The notes under the pieces: generated by a model
Database searches by the model: none
What the model was told of the DNA's origin: nothing
The model's input: the letters and a program-made list of their open reading frames with translations, nothing else
Part shown: positions 1 to 13,000 of the stretch, in pieces
Numbering within the stretch: the stretch's first letter is position 1
Layout: each line of letters opens with the position of its first letter
Assembly (NCBI RefSeq): GCF_024586455.1
Contig: NC_065919.1
Location: forward strand, 16,548,017 to 16,612,016
Source of the DNA: Bactrocera neohumeralis
Taxonomy: Eukaryota; Arthropoda; Insecta; Diptera; Tephritidae
DNA length: 64,000 bases
Reading direction: 5' to 3'
Made by a program: the position numbers and the translations under genes

Positions 1-132
1 ATATAGGTTTCCATACCATGGAACCGGTTTTTAGATCAGATCAAAAATTAAATTGAATTTTGGCGGTCAAGAACGATCAACATTTTGGGTAAGTTAGATA
101 AATAGGCTAATATTCTTGAGACCATGAATAAT

Positions 133-215
133 TCCTTGAACTGCAGGAGACGCTTATTCGTTATGATGACCAGAACTCCTAAGTACGGATCAAAAAGACG
201 GTCGTAAATCTACAA
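133..215 (-). repeat. Fragment of I/LOA-like LINE 3' region
   Basis: This stretch matches, base for base over long runs, the sequence at about 24995-25068 (shared words include CCTAAGTAC and GTGAATCTAC-like text), which lies in the 3' part of an RNase H-bearing LINE relic on the minus strand. It is therefore a short stray piece of the same family. Both ends are undefined. Confidence 0.5.
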
Positions 216-1443
216 AAAAAAAAGTTTTGTATAAAATTCAACATTTTTTAAATATCTTTTTTCTGCCATTTCATCAACTTTTTTTGGATTATTTTTTCGA
301 CCGCAGGTCATTTTACTGAGAATATCTTAAAGTAGCGATTTTTTTTGGGCTTCATCTACGTAGATGGCCCGAATCCTTTCTGCAAGAGATTTCTTTTTAA
401 TTTTTTCTTAAAAAATTTTACTGTGTTTGCTGAAAAGTTGTGGAATATTTCTAAAAAAAATTGAAAAAATGTCGAAATCTTTTTTTATTTTAATTTTAGT
501 TTTTTTTTCATTTAAAAATTCGTCTTATTTAAAGCCATCACACTGTGCCCTTTTAACATTTTTGCCCCCAAATTAACTCCAAACGTAAATAATTTGTTTA
601 ATAATCACTGCAAAACCTTTGGTAACCCTTACCCATATAGACAAGAACAGAAAGTTTACAACAAACGCTCTGCATTGGCGCGCTGAGAGATGAGTGCACA
701 GCCAGAAGCTCCGCTGAGCGATTGACAATTTCGATTGCAACCAAATCAGTGATGATTTACATGAAAACGAGTGCGGACGAACTTTGTAGACGGTAGTGGT
801 GCCGAACATAGTGCATGGATTTAAAGCTAAACAACAAATAGTTAGTTGCTTACTGCTAGCATACGAAAGGAACGCAACTGGACGTTAATACTCGCAACAA
901 AACAAAATAAATGAAGGAAAGCAATGCAAATAAGAAATACGCATAATAAAATTGATGAGAAACATAGTATATAACAACACGCGGCATAATTGAAGGTAAA
1001 ATACGATATGAAAATGATAAGGCAAAAGAAATTAAGCAAATTACGGCACACGGTGGCAAGCAATGGCACAGCAGAGCGGCAGTGCAGCAAAAGAGTAAAC
1101 AAAACGCAAGCAAAAAGCAAAAGTGACGATAAATTAAGTAAATAAAATATATATGTCTATATGTATATGATACACAGAAAGGGGGGTGGATAGCGTGGCG
1201 CAATTGAAGGGGCCTGTCAGTGCGGCCGTTGTCAGAGAGAACGGCGTAAATAGATAGCAGCGATATTGTTGTGCTTATGTGTGTGCGCTGAGTTTATTTC
1301 ATGTAAATAAATGCATATATGTGTATGTGCGTGCACGTGTGAAGCGCAAAAATGTCTTAATATACAAGTGAAGGCATACTTTAAGGCGCAACAACAGTTT
1401 GTTCGCGTGAATGGCAACAAAATTAAAGCATAAATGCGTAATG
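216..1443. other. No gene recognised
   Basis: A+T-rich non-coding sequence. Short open frames on the minus strand (around 573-1510) are rich in Phe, Cys and Leu from poly-purine bias and show no domain or codon structure, so I do not call them genes. I cannot say whether part of this is a host UTR. Confidence 0.5.
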
Positions 1444-1945
1444 AAAAAATACAAAAAAAGTAAATAATTAAATACAAAATTGAAAAATTTAAATTGTTTG
1501 AAAAATGCATTGGAAAAAATTAAATAAATAAAAAATTTAAAAATATTTACAATATATTAATAAAAATAATTAATACATACTAATACGAAAATACGAAAAA
1601 ACGGAATAATAAACTACAAAATCGAAAAATATAAATCTTACAAAAAATGCATTGAAAAAAATCAAATAAATAAAAACTAAAAAAAGGTTTTAAAATAGTT
1701 ATAAAATTTAAACATAAAATATTAATATAAAAATACAAAAAAAGTAAATAATTAAATACAAAATTGAAAAATGGCAATTGTATGAAAAATGCATTGGAAA
1801 AAAGCAAATAAATAAAAAATTAAAAAATATGTTTAAAACTTAAGCAAAAAATATTAACACAAAAATACAAAAAAAGTAAATAATAAAATACAAAATTGAA
1901 AAATATAAATTGTATGAAAAATGCATTACAAAAAATAAAAAAAAT
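1444..1945. repeat. Four tandem copies of a ~140-bp A+T-rich unit
   Basis: Units begin near 1444, 1588, 1729 and 1861. Each opens with AAATACAAAAAAAGTAAATA-like text, continues through CAAAATTGAAAAAT, and carries AAAAATGCATTG about 60 bases later, then AAATAAATAAAAA. Spacing is 144, 141 and 132 bp. Copy 2 is the most diverged. The last copy runs into a TA microsatellite at about 1943-1962. Confidence 0.8.
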
Positions 1946-3430
1946 ATATATATATATATATTATCTAACATACACATATATTTTTAAACCACACATGTAT
2001 AAAGTGCCACGTCCTCGAAAAGCGAAAGTGAAATGTCAGCAAAGCGGGAACTACACCGGAATGCCACATATGCTAGACATTTATGCACTTAAATTTTATA
2101 GATTTCTGCAAAGTGTGTCCTTGTGCCTGACGGTAATGTTGCTGTCGCTTGTTGTGGTTGCAGCGGGTGGTTGTTGTGGCTGCATTCTTTGCATTACTTG
2201 TTTTTGTATGCAGCGTTTTTGTTTTTTGTGCTATATCTTTCGTTTTTCTTTTTGTTATTTGCTGTGGTGCTTTGTATAGCTTCAAGAGGTTTTTACCTGC
2301 ATTCGTAAAGAGACAGCCACAATACGCCTGTGGCTACAACAACAAATAAACGAAAGGAAATGCATTTAATGTGCATATGGCAGATGCACTTAAGCGCGGA
2401 TTGCTTTTTGACAGGCTTGCATATCTATATATACTTAAGTACTTAACAAAGCAGTGAATTCTGCAGGAGACGAGTTCGAAAGAAACTAGTATATTTGGTA
2501 CCATAGTGGGAACTAGTAACTTTTTATGGCTTTTTTTACAGAGATGTGCGCTTCTAGAGCGCAAAAAAAATTTTTTTTTTTTACTTTTTTTTGTTGCAGA
2601 GTTAGGTTTTCGAAAAAAGTCTCTAAGGAGCATTGTAAGCTAATCGATTTTTTTTTATATTTCTTTTTGTTCAATAAATAACGCTCCCCATAAAAAATTT
2701 ATGTTCCCCGCTTGTTTCACTCAGCAAAATGTATCTCTAAACTACTCCACTTCTGGTTACCAGTTCAGCCGTTACACTTATCCCACTTAATGCTGGTGTT
2801 TCACAAGTTCATATCTCTTACCTATTACCAATTGCTTTTGTTTACGTCTCCTTGTAGTCATCTCGGTGCATATTACGTTTGCAACTGCAACAACATATGC
2901 TTTTTACTTTACGCTCACAATATTTCGCCTCCAAGCGAGTTAAACAAAATGAAAAAATAAATAAATAAATGAAATGTGTTGTAAAGCTTACTACGCTGCA
3001 GGCGAAGTCAGCGCGCCGAAGACGCTGAAATATGCACACACATAACTGGGTGTTTGTAAATCCTCACATACCGCACAGGATATCTCAGATGTTTTCATGG
3101 CCTTCTGCAATTTATCTCTTTACTTATGCATATGTATGTATGTGTGCTACATATCGGCCCTTGTCTGGCATATGCTTCACAAGTTGCAGGAAATGAAAGA
3201 AATACGGACAATATGCGTAAAAGCGCAAGATAAATAGGATGAAGGATTTTATTTATGGCTGAAAGCATTATGCCTTGGAATTTATGTAATACCATATGGC
3301 ATTAGTGCGGAAATTACTTGGTCCGCACTTAGAGGAAACAATATACTAAACTTCTACAAAAATACAAGTTCCAATCGAATAAAAAAGCGAAATATGGAAA
3401 AACGTCTTCTCCAAATTCCTTACAAGGCCT
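1946..3430. other. No gene recognised
   Basis: Non-coding sequence with low-complexity T-rich tracts (about 2180-2280, 2565-2600, 2645-2665). Overlapping open frames on both strands near 1896-2349 arise from repetitive T/G-rich sequence and are not supported as genes. Confidence 0.5.
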
Positions 3431-3435
3431 TTAAT

Positions 3436-3640
3436 GCAATTGTTCAGTTTGTATGGTAGCTAAAAGCCATAGTGCTCCGATATCGGTTGTTCCGATAAAT
3501 GAGCAGCTTTTTGGGGACAAGAGGAAGTGCGCCAAATTCCTGATCGATACCTCGTAAACTGAGGGATTAGTTTTCGTATATACGGACAAAGGGACATGGC
3601 TAAATCGCCACAACCTTTTATGCTGATTATCTTTGTACTT
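3436..3640 (+). repeat. Copy of a common fly dispersed repeat
   Basis: Recognisable by the words CAGTTTGTATGG, GCTCCGATATCGG, AATGAGCAGCTTTTTGGGG, GATCGATA, CTGAGGGA and ACATGGCTAAATCG in that order. The same ordered words recur at 21295-22135 and partly at 26645-26800. From memory this repeat is very common in brachyceran flies; its class is not evident here. Confidence 0.65.
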
Positions 3641-3644
3641 GTAT

Positions 3645-3905
3645 ATAAAAATTACGTGTCACGTTGTTTGTCCGCGATGGACTCCTAAACTACTGAACTG
3701 ATTTTTGCAAAATTTAGAACACTGTGTCCAGTTCGAACCAACTTAGAAGACAGAATAGTAAAAAAAAATTAATAAATAAAAAATACATTGAAAACTCTAT
3801 TAAATGGATGCTCTATTAAGCGGACATCTCCATTAACCTTGCATATTGGCCGGTTCCACAATTAGTGATGTTTCTTAAGTACAATCTATTAAGCGGACAA
3901 GGACT
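3645..3905. repeat. Two further transposon-like segments
   Basis: The first part (about 3645-3715) contains GTCCGCGATGGACTCC and AAACTACTGAACTGAT, words I associate with dispersed DNA transposons of insects. The second (about 3790-3905) has CTCTATTAAGCGGACA with a second CTATTAAGCGGACA about 65 bp on, resembling pogo/Tigger terminal repeats. Class assignment is inference. Confidence 0.3.
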
Positions 3906-4299
3906 GGTAACCAGACATTGAGAAAGCAGAAATCGTTATTTTTTTATGAAATTTATTTGTATGAACACATGCAAAATTAAATCCGGAATATCCGGAACAG
4001 CCTGGTTACCAGCCCTGGTCTTTTAATAGAACCTTCCAACTAAGCTTGCAAACAATACAATTATTGACAGAGAAGCTCGAATTAAGAGCTTGGAGCCATA
4101 GAAGAGCTGCTGCCAGTCCCATCAAGCGTACATTGGGACAAAAAAGCACCCGGAAATTGTAATTACTATCCCCGGGTAAATGTTATTAAAAAAAATGTAT
4201 TTTGCTAAGTTGGTAGGACTGTCCATAACAGCTATGAGCGTGATCTGTCAACCAGTTTGTTTAAAGTGGCCGCTTAAGTCGGTACACCACTACCGTGCG

Positions 4300-4915
4300 T
4301 TGAGATTTTTACAATGGATAAAATATAAAACAAAGAATTTGTTTCAAATTTTGTATTTCCAACCAAATTTCGTCAGCGGAACCGATGGGAATGTTGGAAA
4401 AGGCTTACGGTGATTCAGTTTTATGAAAGACACAGGCCTACGACTGGTACAAAGCCTTCAAAGACGGTCGTTGTCGTTCAAGACATGCTTCATTATGGAC
4501 GACCTTCTACCTCTTCAACTGTTGAAAAATTAAAAAAGTGAGGTATATGGTGCTTGAAAGTCGTCAGGCAAGTGTTTGAGAGATGGATCTCTTGGAGGTC
4601 CATCCCAATGATATTGGCAGATATTTTGGGTATGAAACGCGTTCTTGCTCGACTCGTCCGATAAAGCTGAATTTTTTTCAAAAAGAGTGCCGTAAATAGG
4701 TTTCTTTGAACTTGCTTGATCGTGCGCATTGTGATCCCACATTCATGAAGGGCATTACAACTGCAGATGAGACATGGATTTATGAGTTTGACATGCAAGC
4801 AAGTCAACAATCATCTGAATGGAGGGAAAAAACGAGCCGAAACTAAAAAAACTAACGCCAAAGCCACTCAAAAAGCATGATGATGCTCTTTGTTTTTTCC
4901 CAAAAAGTGATTTTT
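4300..4915 (+). pseudogene. mariner-type transposase relic
   Basis: Translation with several frame changes gives the usual order of a DD34D mariner transposase: an N-terminal helix-turn-helix segment (MLEKAYGDS, YDWYKAFKDGR), the linker with GRPSTSS-like text, then WIYEFDM after a degraded first catalytic block (TADE where TGDE is normal, about 4758-4770), and QSSEWR, NEPKPKK and SKIKVMM-like text. The C-terminal half with the second and third catalytic aspartates is missing, so it cannot encode an active enzyme. The relic at 53590-54545 appears to be of the same or a close family. Ends are approximate; no terminal repeats were identified. Confidence 0.75.
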
Positions 4916-7896
4916 TGTCACAATATATGTATTACGATATCTTTCCGACCGTTAATTCTGACCTGGGCACAGATTGTGCCGCCTCAGAGTGATTCGACCA
5001 CAATCAATCACATCTTGACATTCTCGTGAGTGACTCACTTTTCTTATCAGCGCTTCTGAACTGGCTTGATTTTCTTGCAGTTCAGCAGCGTTTTCAACTG
5101 AACTATAAAATTCTAGCCTATGAGGTTTTTTTTGCCCACACTTCGAGCATCTTTGTATTATATAACCAGCCAAATTTTGGAAAAATAATGGACTTTGATT
5201 TATTTGACTTTATAAACACAAAAATAAAAATATAGCAAAATAATCACTCCATATTTTGCCACAATAAGTTTTTGCTAACCTGAATTTCGAGCACTACAAA
5301 TACTTGCCTAAAATCAATAGTCAAATACTTCATAAATTTTTCATGGCAAACGTCATGAGCTGCACAGCTTTGACGCTAACTGAAGTATGCATATTAAGGC
5401 ATTGAACTGCGACAATTCGGTGCCAACTCAATTTTGCAAGCTCTCTGATCATTCCGCTAGCTGTGATTTCTTCATTCGCAATGCAATTTCTTCCAGCCGA
5501 CGAGTTGGCCTGTCTGCCAACCTCTGTGCATAATTTAATTATAAGTGCAGTGAATGCACGCTCCTTCCGCCTGATTGGATGCCCCAGTTAAGCGTTGGGA
5601 TGATTTGTAGCAGCAGATTTAGATATGTGATTGTAAGCAAGTACACATGTCGACATAAACGCATTCAGTTGTGCAATTCGTGGATTTTCGGTTAATATAT
5701 GGAATGACTTTTATGCAAGATAAGGCATTTTTTTAAAACTGAACTCTCGCGTTCGATGTTCTGTTGGAAAGTTTTTAATGCTTCACAATTAGTACTCTCT
5801 ACTATATTGTGTGTCTAGCGATGTTAGACAACGTCATTATTGTCGATTTAATGGCTAGCCTTTGCTGAAGAGAGCTTACAATATAGAGCAGCTCAAATAA
5901 TAAATAAATACTATAAGCCACGACTCAATTAAATAGCCTTCAATCAAGCTTAATAACCGCCGAGAGCGTTAATTAAGAAGTTAGTAAGAGCTTAGCTATA
6001 AATTGGTAAATAAAAGTCATAACCTGAAACCCCATCAATATTTTGAAATGGAAAACTTTGCGTACTCTCGTGAGACCCAACACTGATACAAATACACTCC
6101 ACACGTATATATTGCCTCACCATGCAAATTTGCATACAAACAACTCAACAAACGCAGTAATGAAGCTTAGCTGAAGTTGGAAGTTAAAGAACAAAAAAAG
6201 TGTAGTATCTGCTTATACATAGCAGAGCTCTTTGTTATGCAACGAAATCCATTGCTTTGCATATGTTTATACTATTTGTTGCCCTCAGGACATTAACACT
6301 TGCAGTGTGAAGCGATTGCTTGTAGTCATAATATTTAGTCATATCAGCTGCTTTTATTTGAAATGCCTTGACTATTTAAAATGTTATGTAAACTTAAACG
6401 GAATTTGAAATATTTAATATCAATTTTTAGAAGTGTTTTCGAAAAAATAATACTAATTGAAAAAAAAAAAATAAAAAACCTTTTTATGCTCCTCACTCAT
6501 GTACCGATTTATGTGTTCTTAGAGACATAGTGGTGGTCAGAAAAAGCTTCATCCTTCTGAGTAAATTTTTTTGAACGGGCATTTAATTTAATAAATTATG
6601 AACCTGATGCACAATTACAAAATTTAATGTACTTTAATAACACTATTCAACAAATTTTAAGGAAAATTTGCGTCTGAAGTGCTAAGAGATCTGATTTGAG
6701 GTGTCCTAATTACGAATTTTCCACCACGTACCGTTACTTTAGTTTTTAGTATATGGTGATGGTTTGACTCCTTGCCTACAACACAGAATATCCTACGCGT
6801 TAGATAATTTTTACTATCAATTTCGGTTTTAGTAAGGCAAATTTAACCGGAAAGAGCCTCTAACATCACAGTCGCAAAATGACTTTTTTTGTTTTTATTA
6901 CAAACATTTTTAAAACTATAACAATCTTGTCGTAAACAGTCGCAAAATGACTGTTATCTAGTGTAATCAGCGATCCATTTAGAAAAATTTTATTCCCTTG
7001 ATCGCGTGCACGATCTCCAAGAGCACCTTCAAAAAAAGTTTTTATGTAGTGAAGAAGATATTTCTGCTTAAAATAAATTCAAATCTAAACTGCAAAAAAT
7101 AAAAATATTATAACAATAGATGTTTACAAGTAACAACTGAAGCGCTAGTTGCAAATTTTGATTTCTGACAAAATGGCGTTCTCCCAAAAAAGTAGTAGTT
7201 TTTTGTGAAACAATTTACGCTTAAAAAATCGAGACTATTTTCCAAATTCTGACTTCTTCGATTAAACCTTATAAATATTTCTAAGAAGTCGCTTGAAACT
7301 TTCAACTTGAGTGTTCCAAACGTCTCGAATAAAAATTTTTCACCGACGCTAGGTTAAAAATCTCCAAATCTCAAATGCGCTTATATCTCCCAAACTATTC
7401 ATCGAATAAACTTGAAAATGTTGCAGATTATTAACGTGGTATTCTAGTCTAGAGGCATGAAGAACTTCAGATATTTTTTGAGGTATTGGTGTCGTAAAAA
7501 TGGTTATTAATTTTTCTGCTATTCATTTTTATACCCCAAACAGCGTATACTAAGTTTGCCAAGCCGAAAGCTAAACGCCTGAGATCCAATTAAGTATGGT
7601 ATCGTCACCTAAAATGCAAAAGAACGTATTATCAAAATAATCGAATTTGAATTTTTTATTCCTTACGATACACTACCTCATGTTACAAACATATACATAT
7701 GTACTATACAATTTTCAGCTTCCACAGTTAGATATAACCAATATATAACCATTTTATAACCAAAACACAAATTTCGTTTCAATTTGAGTGGTGTCTATTA
7801 TATCGTTTTCCCACGCCTGTAAACTTATTAAAAGTGATGTTACGTGATTTTACATTTTAGGTAACGATATGCAAATGATCAGTATGATGAGCTGAG
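4916..7896. other. No gene recognised
   Basis: About 3 kb of unique-looking, A+T-rich non-coding sequence with no ORF or repeat I can name. The part near 7380-7480 (CTCCCAAACTATTC, CTTGAAAATGTT, TATTCTAGTC) loosely resembles the repeat at 39130-39220. Confidence 0.5.
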
Positions 7897-8552
7897 TACA
7901 TTAAGTCTCGTCCATCTGTTCGTTGGCCTGTCTATATACATACATATGTACATCTATGAGACTAGTCTTTGAGGTTCTTAGTATCGGTTTTAAATTTTGC
8001 ACCTGTATTTTTCGCACCGAAAATAATATGAATTTTGAAAAATCGATAAAATTTAAATATCGTTTTTCGATTTTCGATTAATCGATAAAATATCGATATC
8101 GATTTTAGATTTTTTTTATTTTATTATTATCATTTTTTTTTTAGTCTGAAATAGCCTTTTTTAATATCGAAAATCGGTATTTTTATTTTATCGATTTTTT
8201 TATTCAAATCGAAAATCGATAAAATAAAAATAGCATACATTAAGTCTCGTCCATCTGTTCGTTGGCTTGTCTATATACATACATCTACATATGAGATTAG
8301 TCTCTGAGGTTCTAGTAATCGGTTTTAAATTTTGCACCTGTATTTTTCGCACCGAAAATAATATGAATTTTGAAAAATCGATAAAATTTAAATATCGTTT
8401 TTCGATTTTCGATTAATCGATAAAATATCGATATCGATTTTAGATTTTTTTTATTTTATTATTATCATTTTTTTTAGTCTGAAATAGCCTTTTTTAGTAT
8501 CGAAAATCGGTATTTTTATTTTATCGATTTTTTTATTCAAATCGAAAATCGA
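7897..8552. repeat. Tandem duplication (2 x ~335 bp) dense in CGATA motifs
   Basis: Copy 1 runs 7897-8235 and copy 2 starts at 8236 with the same TACATTAAGTCTCGTCCATC; the offset is 339 bp and the copies differ at only scattered bases and small indels. Each copy contains about eight or nine CGATA/TATCG pentamers, including one TATCGATA palindrome, within roughly 200 bp. In flies CGATA clusters bind BEAF-32 and TATCGATA binds DREF; a boundary or promoter role here is inference. The pair lies about 1.5 kb upstream of the globin leader. Confidence 0.85.
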
Positions 8553-9857
8553 TTTTTCTATGAAGATGCCATGAAAAAATCATATTCAAAGCATACTTCA
8601 GGGGGCAAGAAGATTGCTTCATTTTAGAAAGATATACAAAAGTGCAATAACTTTCAAATGGCATCTTATATGGAAAACTAAGTTCAATAAACTGCCGATT
8701 TCGTATTACATTAGAAAAATCTTAAAAGATATAGATCTAAAATGCTTCTCATCTCCCTAAAAACAATGTATACGGATTTGTGACTGACCATAAAAACTTT
8801 GTTAAACCTTCATAATGTGAAAATATAGCTAACCTTTACAGCTAGTCTATTGTAATGAAACAACCAAATAAAATAATTAAATTTTTCCATAGAAAGTAGA
8901 AAAAATCTTTAATTAATTTATTGCGCTTCATCGTCAAGAAAAAAATATATGTATATAGAAAAATACAGGTAAAGCTCATGTTCAAACGCTTCATACAACA
9001 TTTAGTAATAAAATACGATCTAGCACAAGATAAACACAAATATTTCCATTTCAATTGCCTTGAATTTCCACTCAAAGGCACCAACATAAAGCCTGAAATC
9101 ATGCGACTTACATGGCGTATACGTAACGTGATTTACGCATGCTATCATATCCACTTGAATTATTTACTGAGGTATTTTATAAACTTTCGGCTTGCTTCCC
9201 CCGTCACTCCGCGCTATTACTATGGCATTTGTGCCATTTGCTTGCTTTTTCCGCCCTTCGTACCCCTCAGCTAGCGTTTGCAACAAGTTCATTGTCTGCC
9301 AGCTGGAGACAGCTTCCAACAGATGTTTACCAAAGAGCTTACCAACTAGCAAACAGTGTAAGTCAGTTGCTACGGCCGACGAGCGTAACTTTGTTGGTTG
9401 AGCTTGCGGTTTCCCTCTGTGCACTTTGCCTCTGACAAGCTGTCAACTGATAGACGGACTAAGTGATTAAAAGTGGATTCGATACACATATACATATACA
9501 TGTATATTAGGGTGGGTCAAAAGAAATTTTTTTTTGCTTAGATGGCGTGAAAATATCGTTTGAATTTTTGCATTCGTACATAAGGATAATCTAGTATCAT
9601 AAGTATACTTTTTCCTACAGGGCACACAAATTGATTTGTGAATTCCGAGAAAATTCGTGTGTGTATAGGTAAAGGCATTTCGATTGTTGAGCTCGTCTGT
9701 TTGTATTACGCCATCAATTAGTGAAAATACACGAAAAGGATTTTTGTACGCGATTAAAGAGCGCATCACTGCCAAGAACCAGAAAAATAAAAGAAAAAAT
9801 GTACAACAAAAACAAACATCTATTGCTATTGAAAATAATTCGCAAGCGAGATAGAGC
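8553..9857. other. Globin upstream region, no separate gene recognised
   Basis: No protein gene recognised. It should hold the promoter and first leader sequence of the globin, but no clear TATA box or initiator can be assigned. An ACGTG core (hypoxia-response-like) sits at 9126-9130; one such pentamer is expected by chance at this scale. TAGGGTGGGTC at about 9508 may be the end of a MITE. Confidence 0.4.
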
Positions 9858-9992
9858 ATGTGCCAATATGTCAACGTAAATTTAGACTATTATATTTACT
9901 ATCGATTGTTAATTTTTTCTTTAATAAATTTATGCGTTTTTCCTTTGCAGAAACTATCAAAGACAAGCCAAAGCTTAAGCTTTACTAAATAA
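9858..9992 (+). promoter_or_regulatory. Probable 5' UTR intron and uORF of the globin
   Basis: A donor-like GTAAAT at 9876 and a strong acceptor (TTTTTCCTTTGCAG, ending 9950) bound a 75-bp intron of typical fly length just before the globin start. An upstream ATG at 9858 reads 19 codons across the spliced junction to TAA at 9990-9992; because the intron is 75 nt and free of stops in this frame, the unspliced reading is also open (44 codons). The splice sites are predicted, not proven. Confidence 0.5.
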
Positions 9993-10040
9993 AATTTCTT
10001 TTGTAAGAATAAAACCAAAGCAAAATTCTATTATAATAAA

Positions 10041-13000
10041 ATGGCATTGAACGCTGAGGATATTGCTGAGATCAAGAAGACCTGGGCCATACCAGTTGCT
10101 ACGCCAACTGATTCCGGTGCGGCGATTTTGATCAGATTCTTCACAAAATATCCGTCCAATTTGGAGAAATTCCCATTCCGAGATGTGCCAATTGCGGAAT
10201 TGAATGTGAGTATCTAGATAGGTGTATTTATGAAAATTTATTAAAATAGCTTAGGTCGACTTAAGGCAAAAGCAACATTGGTTGTCATTATTACAAATTG
10301 ATTTGGAAATCGATAATAAACTTTAACTGAAAAAATATTTCAGAATCACTGGCTTTAAATAACAAACAAATGGAGACAAGAATTATAAATTTGTATTTGA
10401 CATCAACGGTTTTAAGTTGACTAGTAAAGCTCTTTTAAATATACATAGCTACTTCGCCAGTTTTGGTTGATTCATAATGTCTGAAAGACCTTTATTTTCT
10501 ATCATAATTTTAGGTTAATAATTTTCTTTAATTAATTACAGAACAGCGCACGTTTCCGTGCTCACTGTGGTCGCATTATCAAGACTTTCGATCAGTCAAT
10601 CAGCCAGCTGGAGGAAGAGGGTGGTCTGCAAAAGATTCAAGAAATCTGGCAGGGAATTGCCAGTTCACATGTGCAACGCCATAACATTGCCAAGCCATCA
10701 TACTTTGTAAGTGCTTGAAAAAGTATTTTGAAAATAAATTATTTTGCTTTCACAAATTGGCAAAATAAAATATTTTTCTTATACATGAATTATGTATTAT
10801 TAAACTAACTTAATTGATAAAGAAAAATAGTAAAATTATATTAATATCATCTACATAAAAGTTATTTTTAAAAACTTCCGAAAAATTAAAAAAAAAAAAA
10901 AATTATTTAAAAACTACTTTTTTTTTACTTAAAATAATATTAAAAAAATTATTTAAAATAAAATTTAATTTTTTACGAATACAAAGAAATTTAGCATCAG
11001 CGAATTTTTTAACCTAAAACTAATAAAAAAATTAATTTGCTCTGATAATTTAAATAAAAAATACTAACAATAAACAGTTCTAATTAATTAAAAAAATAAA
11101 AATTAGTTGAAAAATAATTTAAAAATTTACAAAATTAAGAAAATTCAAAGAAGAAAATTATTTAAAAACTACTGAAATGAAATTTGAAATAAAAATTAAA
11201 ATTATATTTTAATAAAATAATTTTAAATCTGTAAATTTTTTAAACCTAAAATTAGTAAGAAAATTAATTTGCTCTGATAAATTTAACAAAAAAAATTAAA
11301 ATTAAAAAATAATCTAAAATATTTAAAATTAACAACATTTTTTTTAAAACCCACACACTTTCTTAAAAAAAATCAGGATAAAAATTATTTGAAAACTTCT
11401 TAAAAAAATTAATAATTAATTCAAAAAATTTTAAATTATTTAAAAAAAATATTAAAAAATTACAAATTTGTAAAAACGTATGTGAAAAAAAGTTAATAAA
11501 CAAATTATTTAAAAACTACTTAAAATTAAATTTGAAAAAAATTTAAATTATATTTTAATAAAAAAAATAAAATATATTTTAATAAAATAATTTTAAATCT
11601 GTAAATTTTAAACGTAAAACTAATAAAAAAATGAATTTGCATCGACAAATTTAAAAAATTTAACACTTGAGAAAACTTAGGAAAAAAATATGATAAGAAT
11701 TATTTCAAAACTACTTAAAATAACATTAAAAAAAATTAATTGAAATTAGTAAAAATAATAAGAATTGATTTCAATAAAAATTATACGAATTAAAAATAAA
11801 CAAAATTGAAAAAGATTGATTAGTAAATTTAAATAATTGAATTAAAATGAAACATAGTAACAAAAAAACAATTATTATTAAATAAAATTAAAATTAGTTT
11901 AAATTAAATTAAAAAACAAATATTAATTAAAATTTTTTTTATATATGGAAGGTAATATTAAACAGCAAATTTTTAAACATAAATCTAATAAAAAAGATTC
12001 ATATGCTCTGATGAATTTCAAATAAATAAAGTATATATCACAAATATTGAATATTTTAAATTTACATGTACATATGTACATATATTAGCCTAAAGGTTTT
12101 TAAAGAAATATAGATAAAAAATAAAAATTAAATTAAAAAATAAAAAAAATTTAAAGGAAAAAATAAAAAATAATAAACAAATAACTACATTAAATTTAAT
12201 TAAAGTTATGTTTTAAGTTTTGGAAAATAAAAAATTAAAAAATTATTTTAAAACACAAATTTATTTAAAAATTAACAAAATTTTAAAATATTCTAATTTT
12301 TCTTTGATGAACTTAACTCTTATAATTTTAATTTAAATAAGTTTTAATTTCTTTTTTACTATTTTTCTGTTTCAATTAAGTTGTTCTAATTTGACATACA
12401 TAATTCATTAAAAAAAAAAATTAACAAACATATATTTATTGTTTTCTTTCTATATTAAAAAATTCGATACTTAAATTTTAATTTTTGTACACTAAAATAT
12501 TAAGAAAAAAATTAAAAAATAAATGAATTTAAAAAATTAAAAAATTTTTAATTATTTATAATTAAAAAATAGTTTAAAAAAATAAATTTAAATTACTTAA
12601 ATTCGTTTTAATTTTTGAAAACTAAAAAATTAAAAAATTATTTTAAAAATAAAAATGATTTAAAAAATTAACAAAATTCACAAATAATTATGCCTAATTA
12701 AAGAACTTAATTAAAAGAGAAAAGTAGTAAAAAAAATTAAAAAATTTTAAAATTAAAATTATAAGATTTAAATATTATATAAAAAAATGTGAAAAATAAT
12801 AAATTAAAATGAACTAATTAATTTTGTTTTAGGAAATTTTTTAAGCCTACAACAAATGATTTAATATAATTAGTAATTTTGAAATAAATAAAGTATTAAT
12901 CATATATTGGAAAAATTTTTATACAAGTGCATATACTATGTACATACATATGTATTAGCCCATGAATTTTTCAAGAAAAAATTTGAAATTAAAATAAAAT

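Noticed and set aside
1896..2349. Overlapping open frames on both strands, up to 127 codons
   Set aside because: They come from T/G-rich low-complexity DNA, are dominated by Cys, Phe and Leu, and overlap in three frames with no domain or start context.
9119..9135. ACGTG core as a hypoxia-response element for the globin
   Set aside because: A single pentamer is expected by chance many times in 64 kb and has no supporting context.
8921..9435. Open frames of 98 and 117 codons upstream of the globin
   Set aside because: They overlap each other and an antisense frame and show no recognisable protein features.
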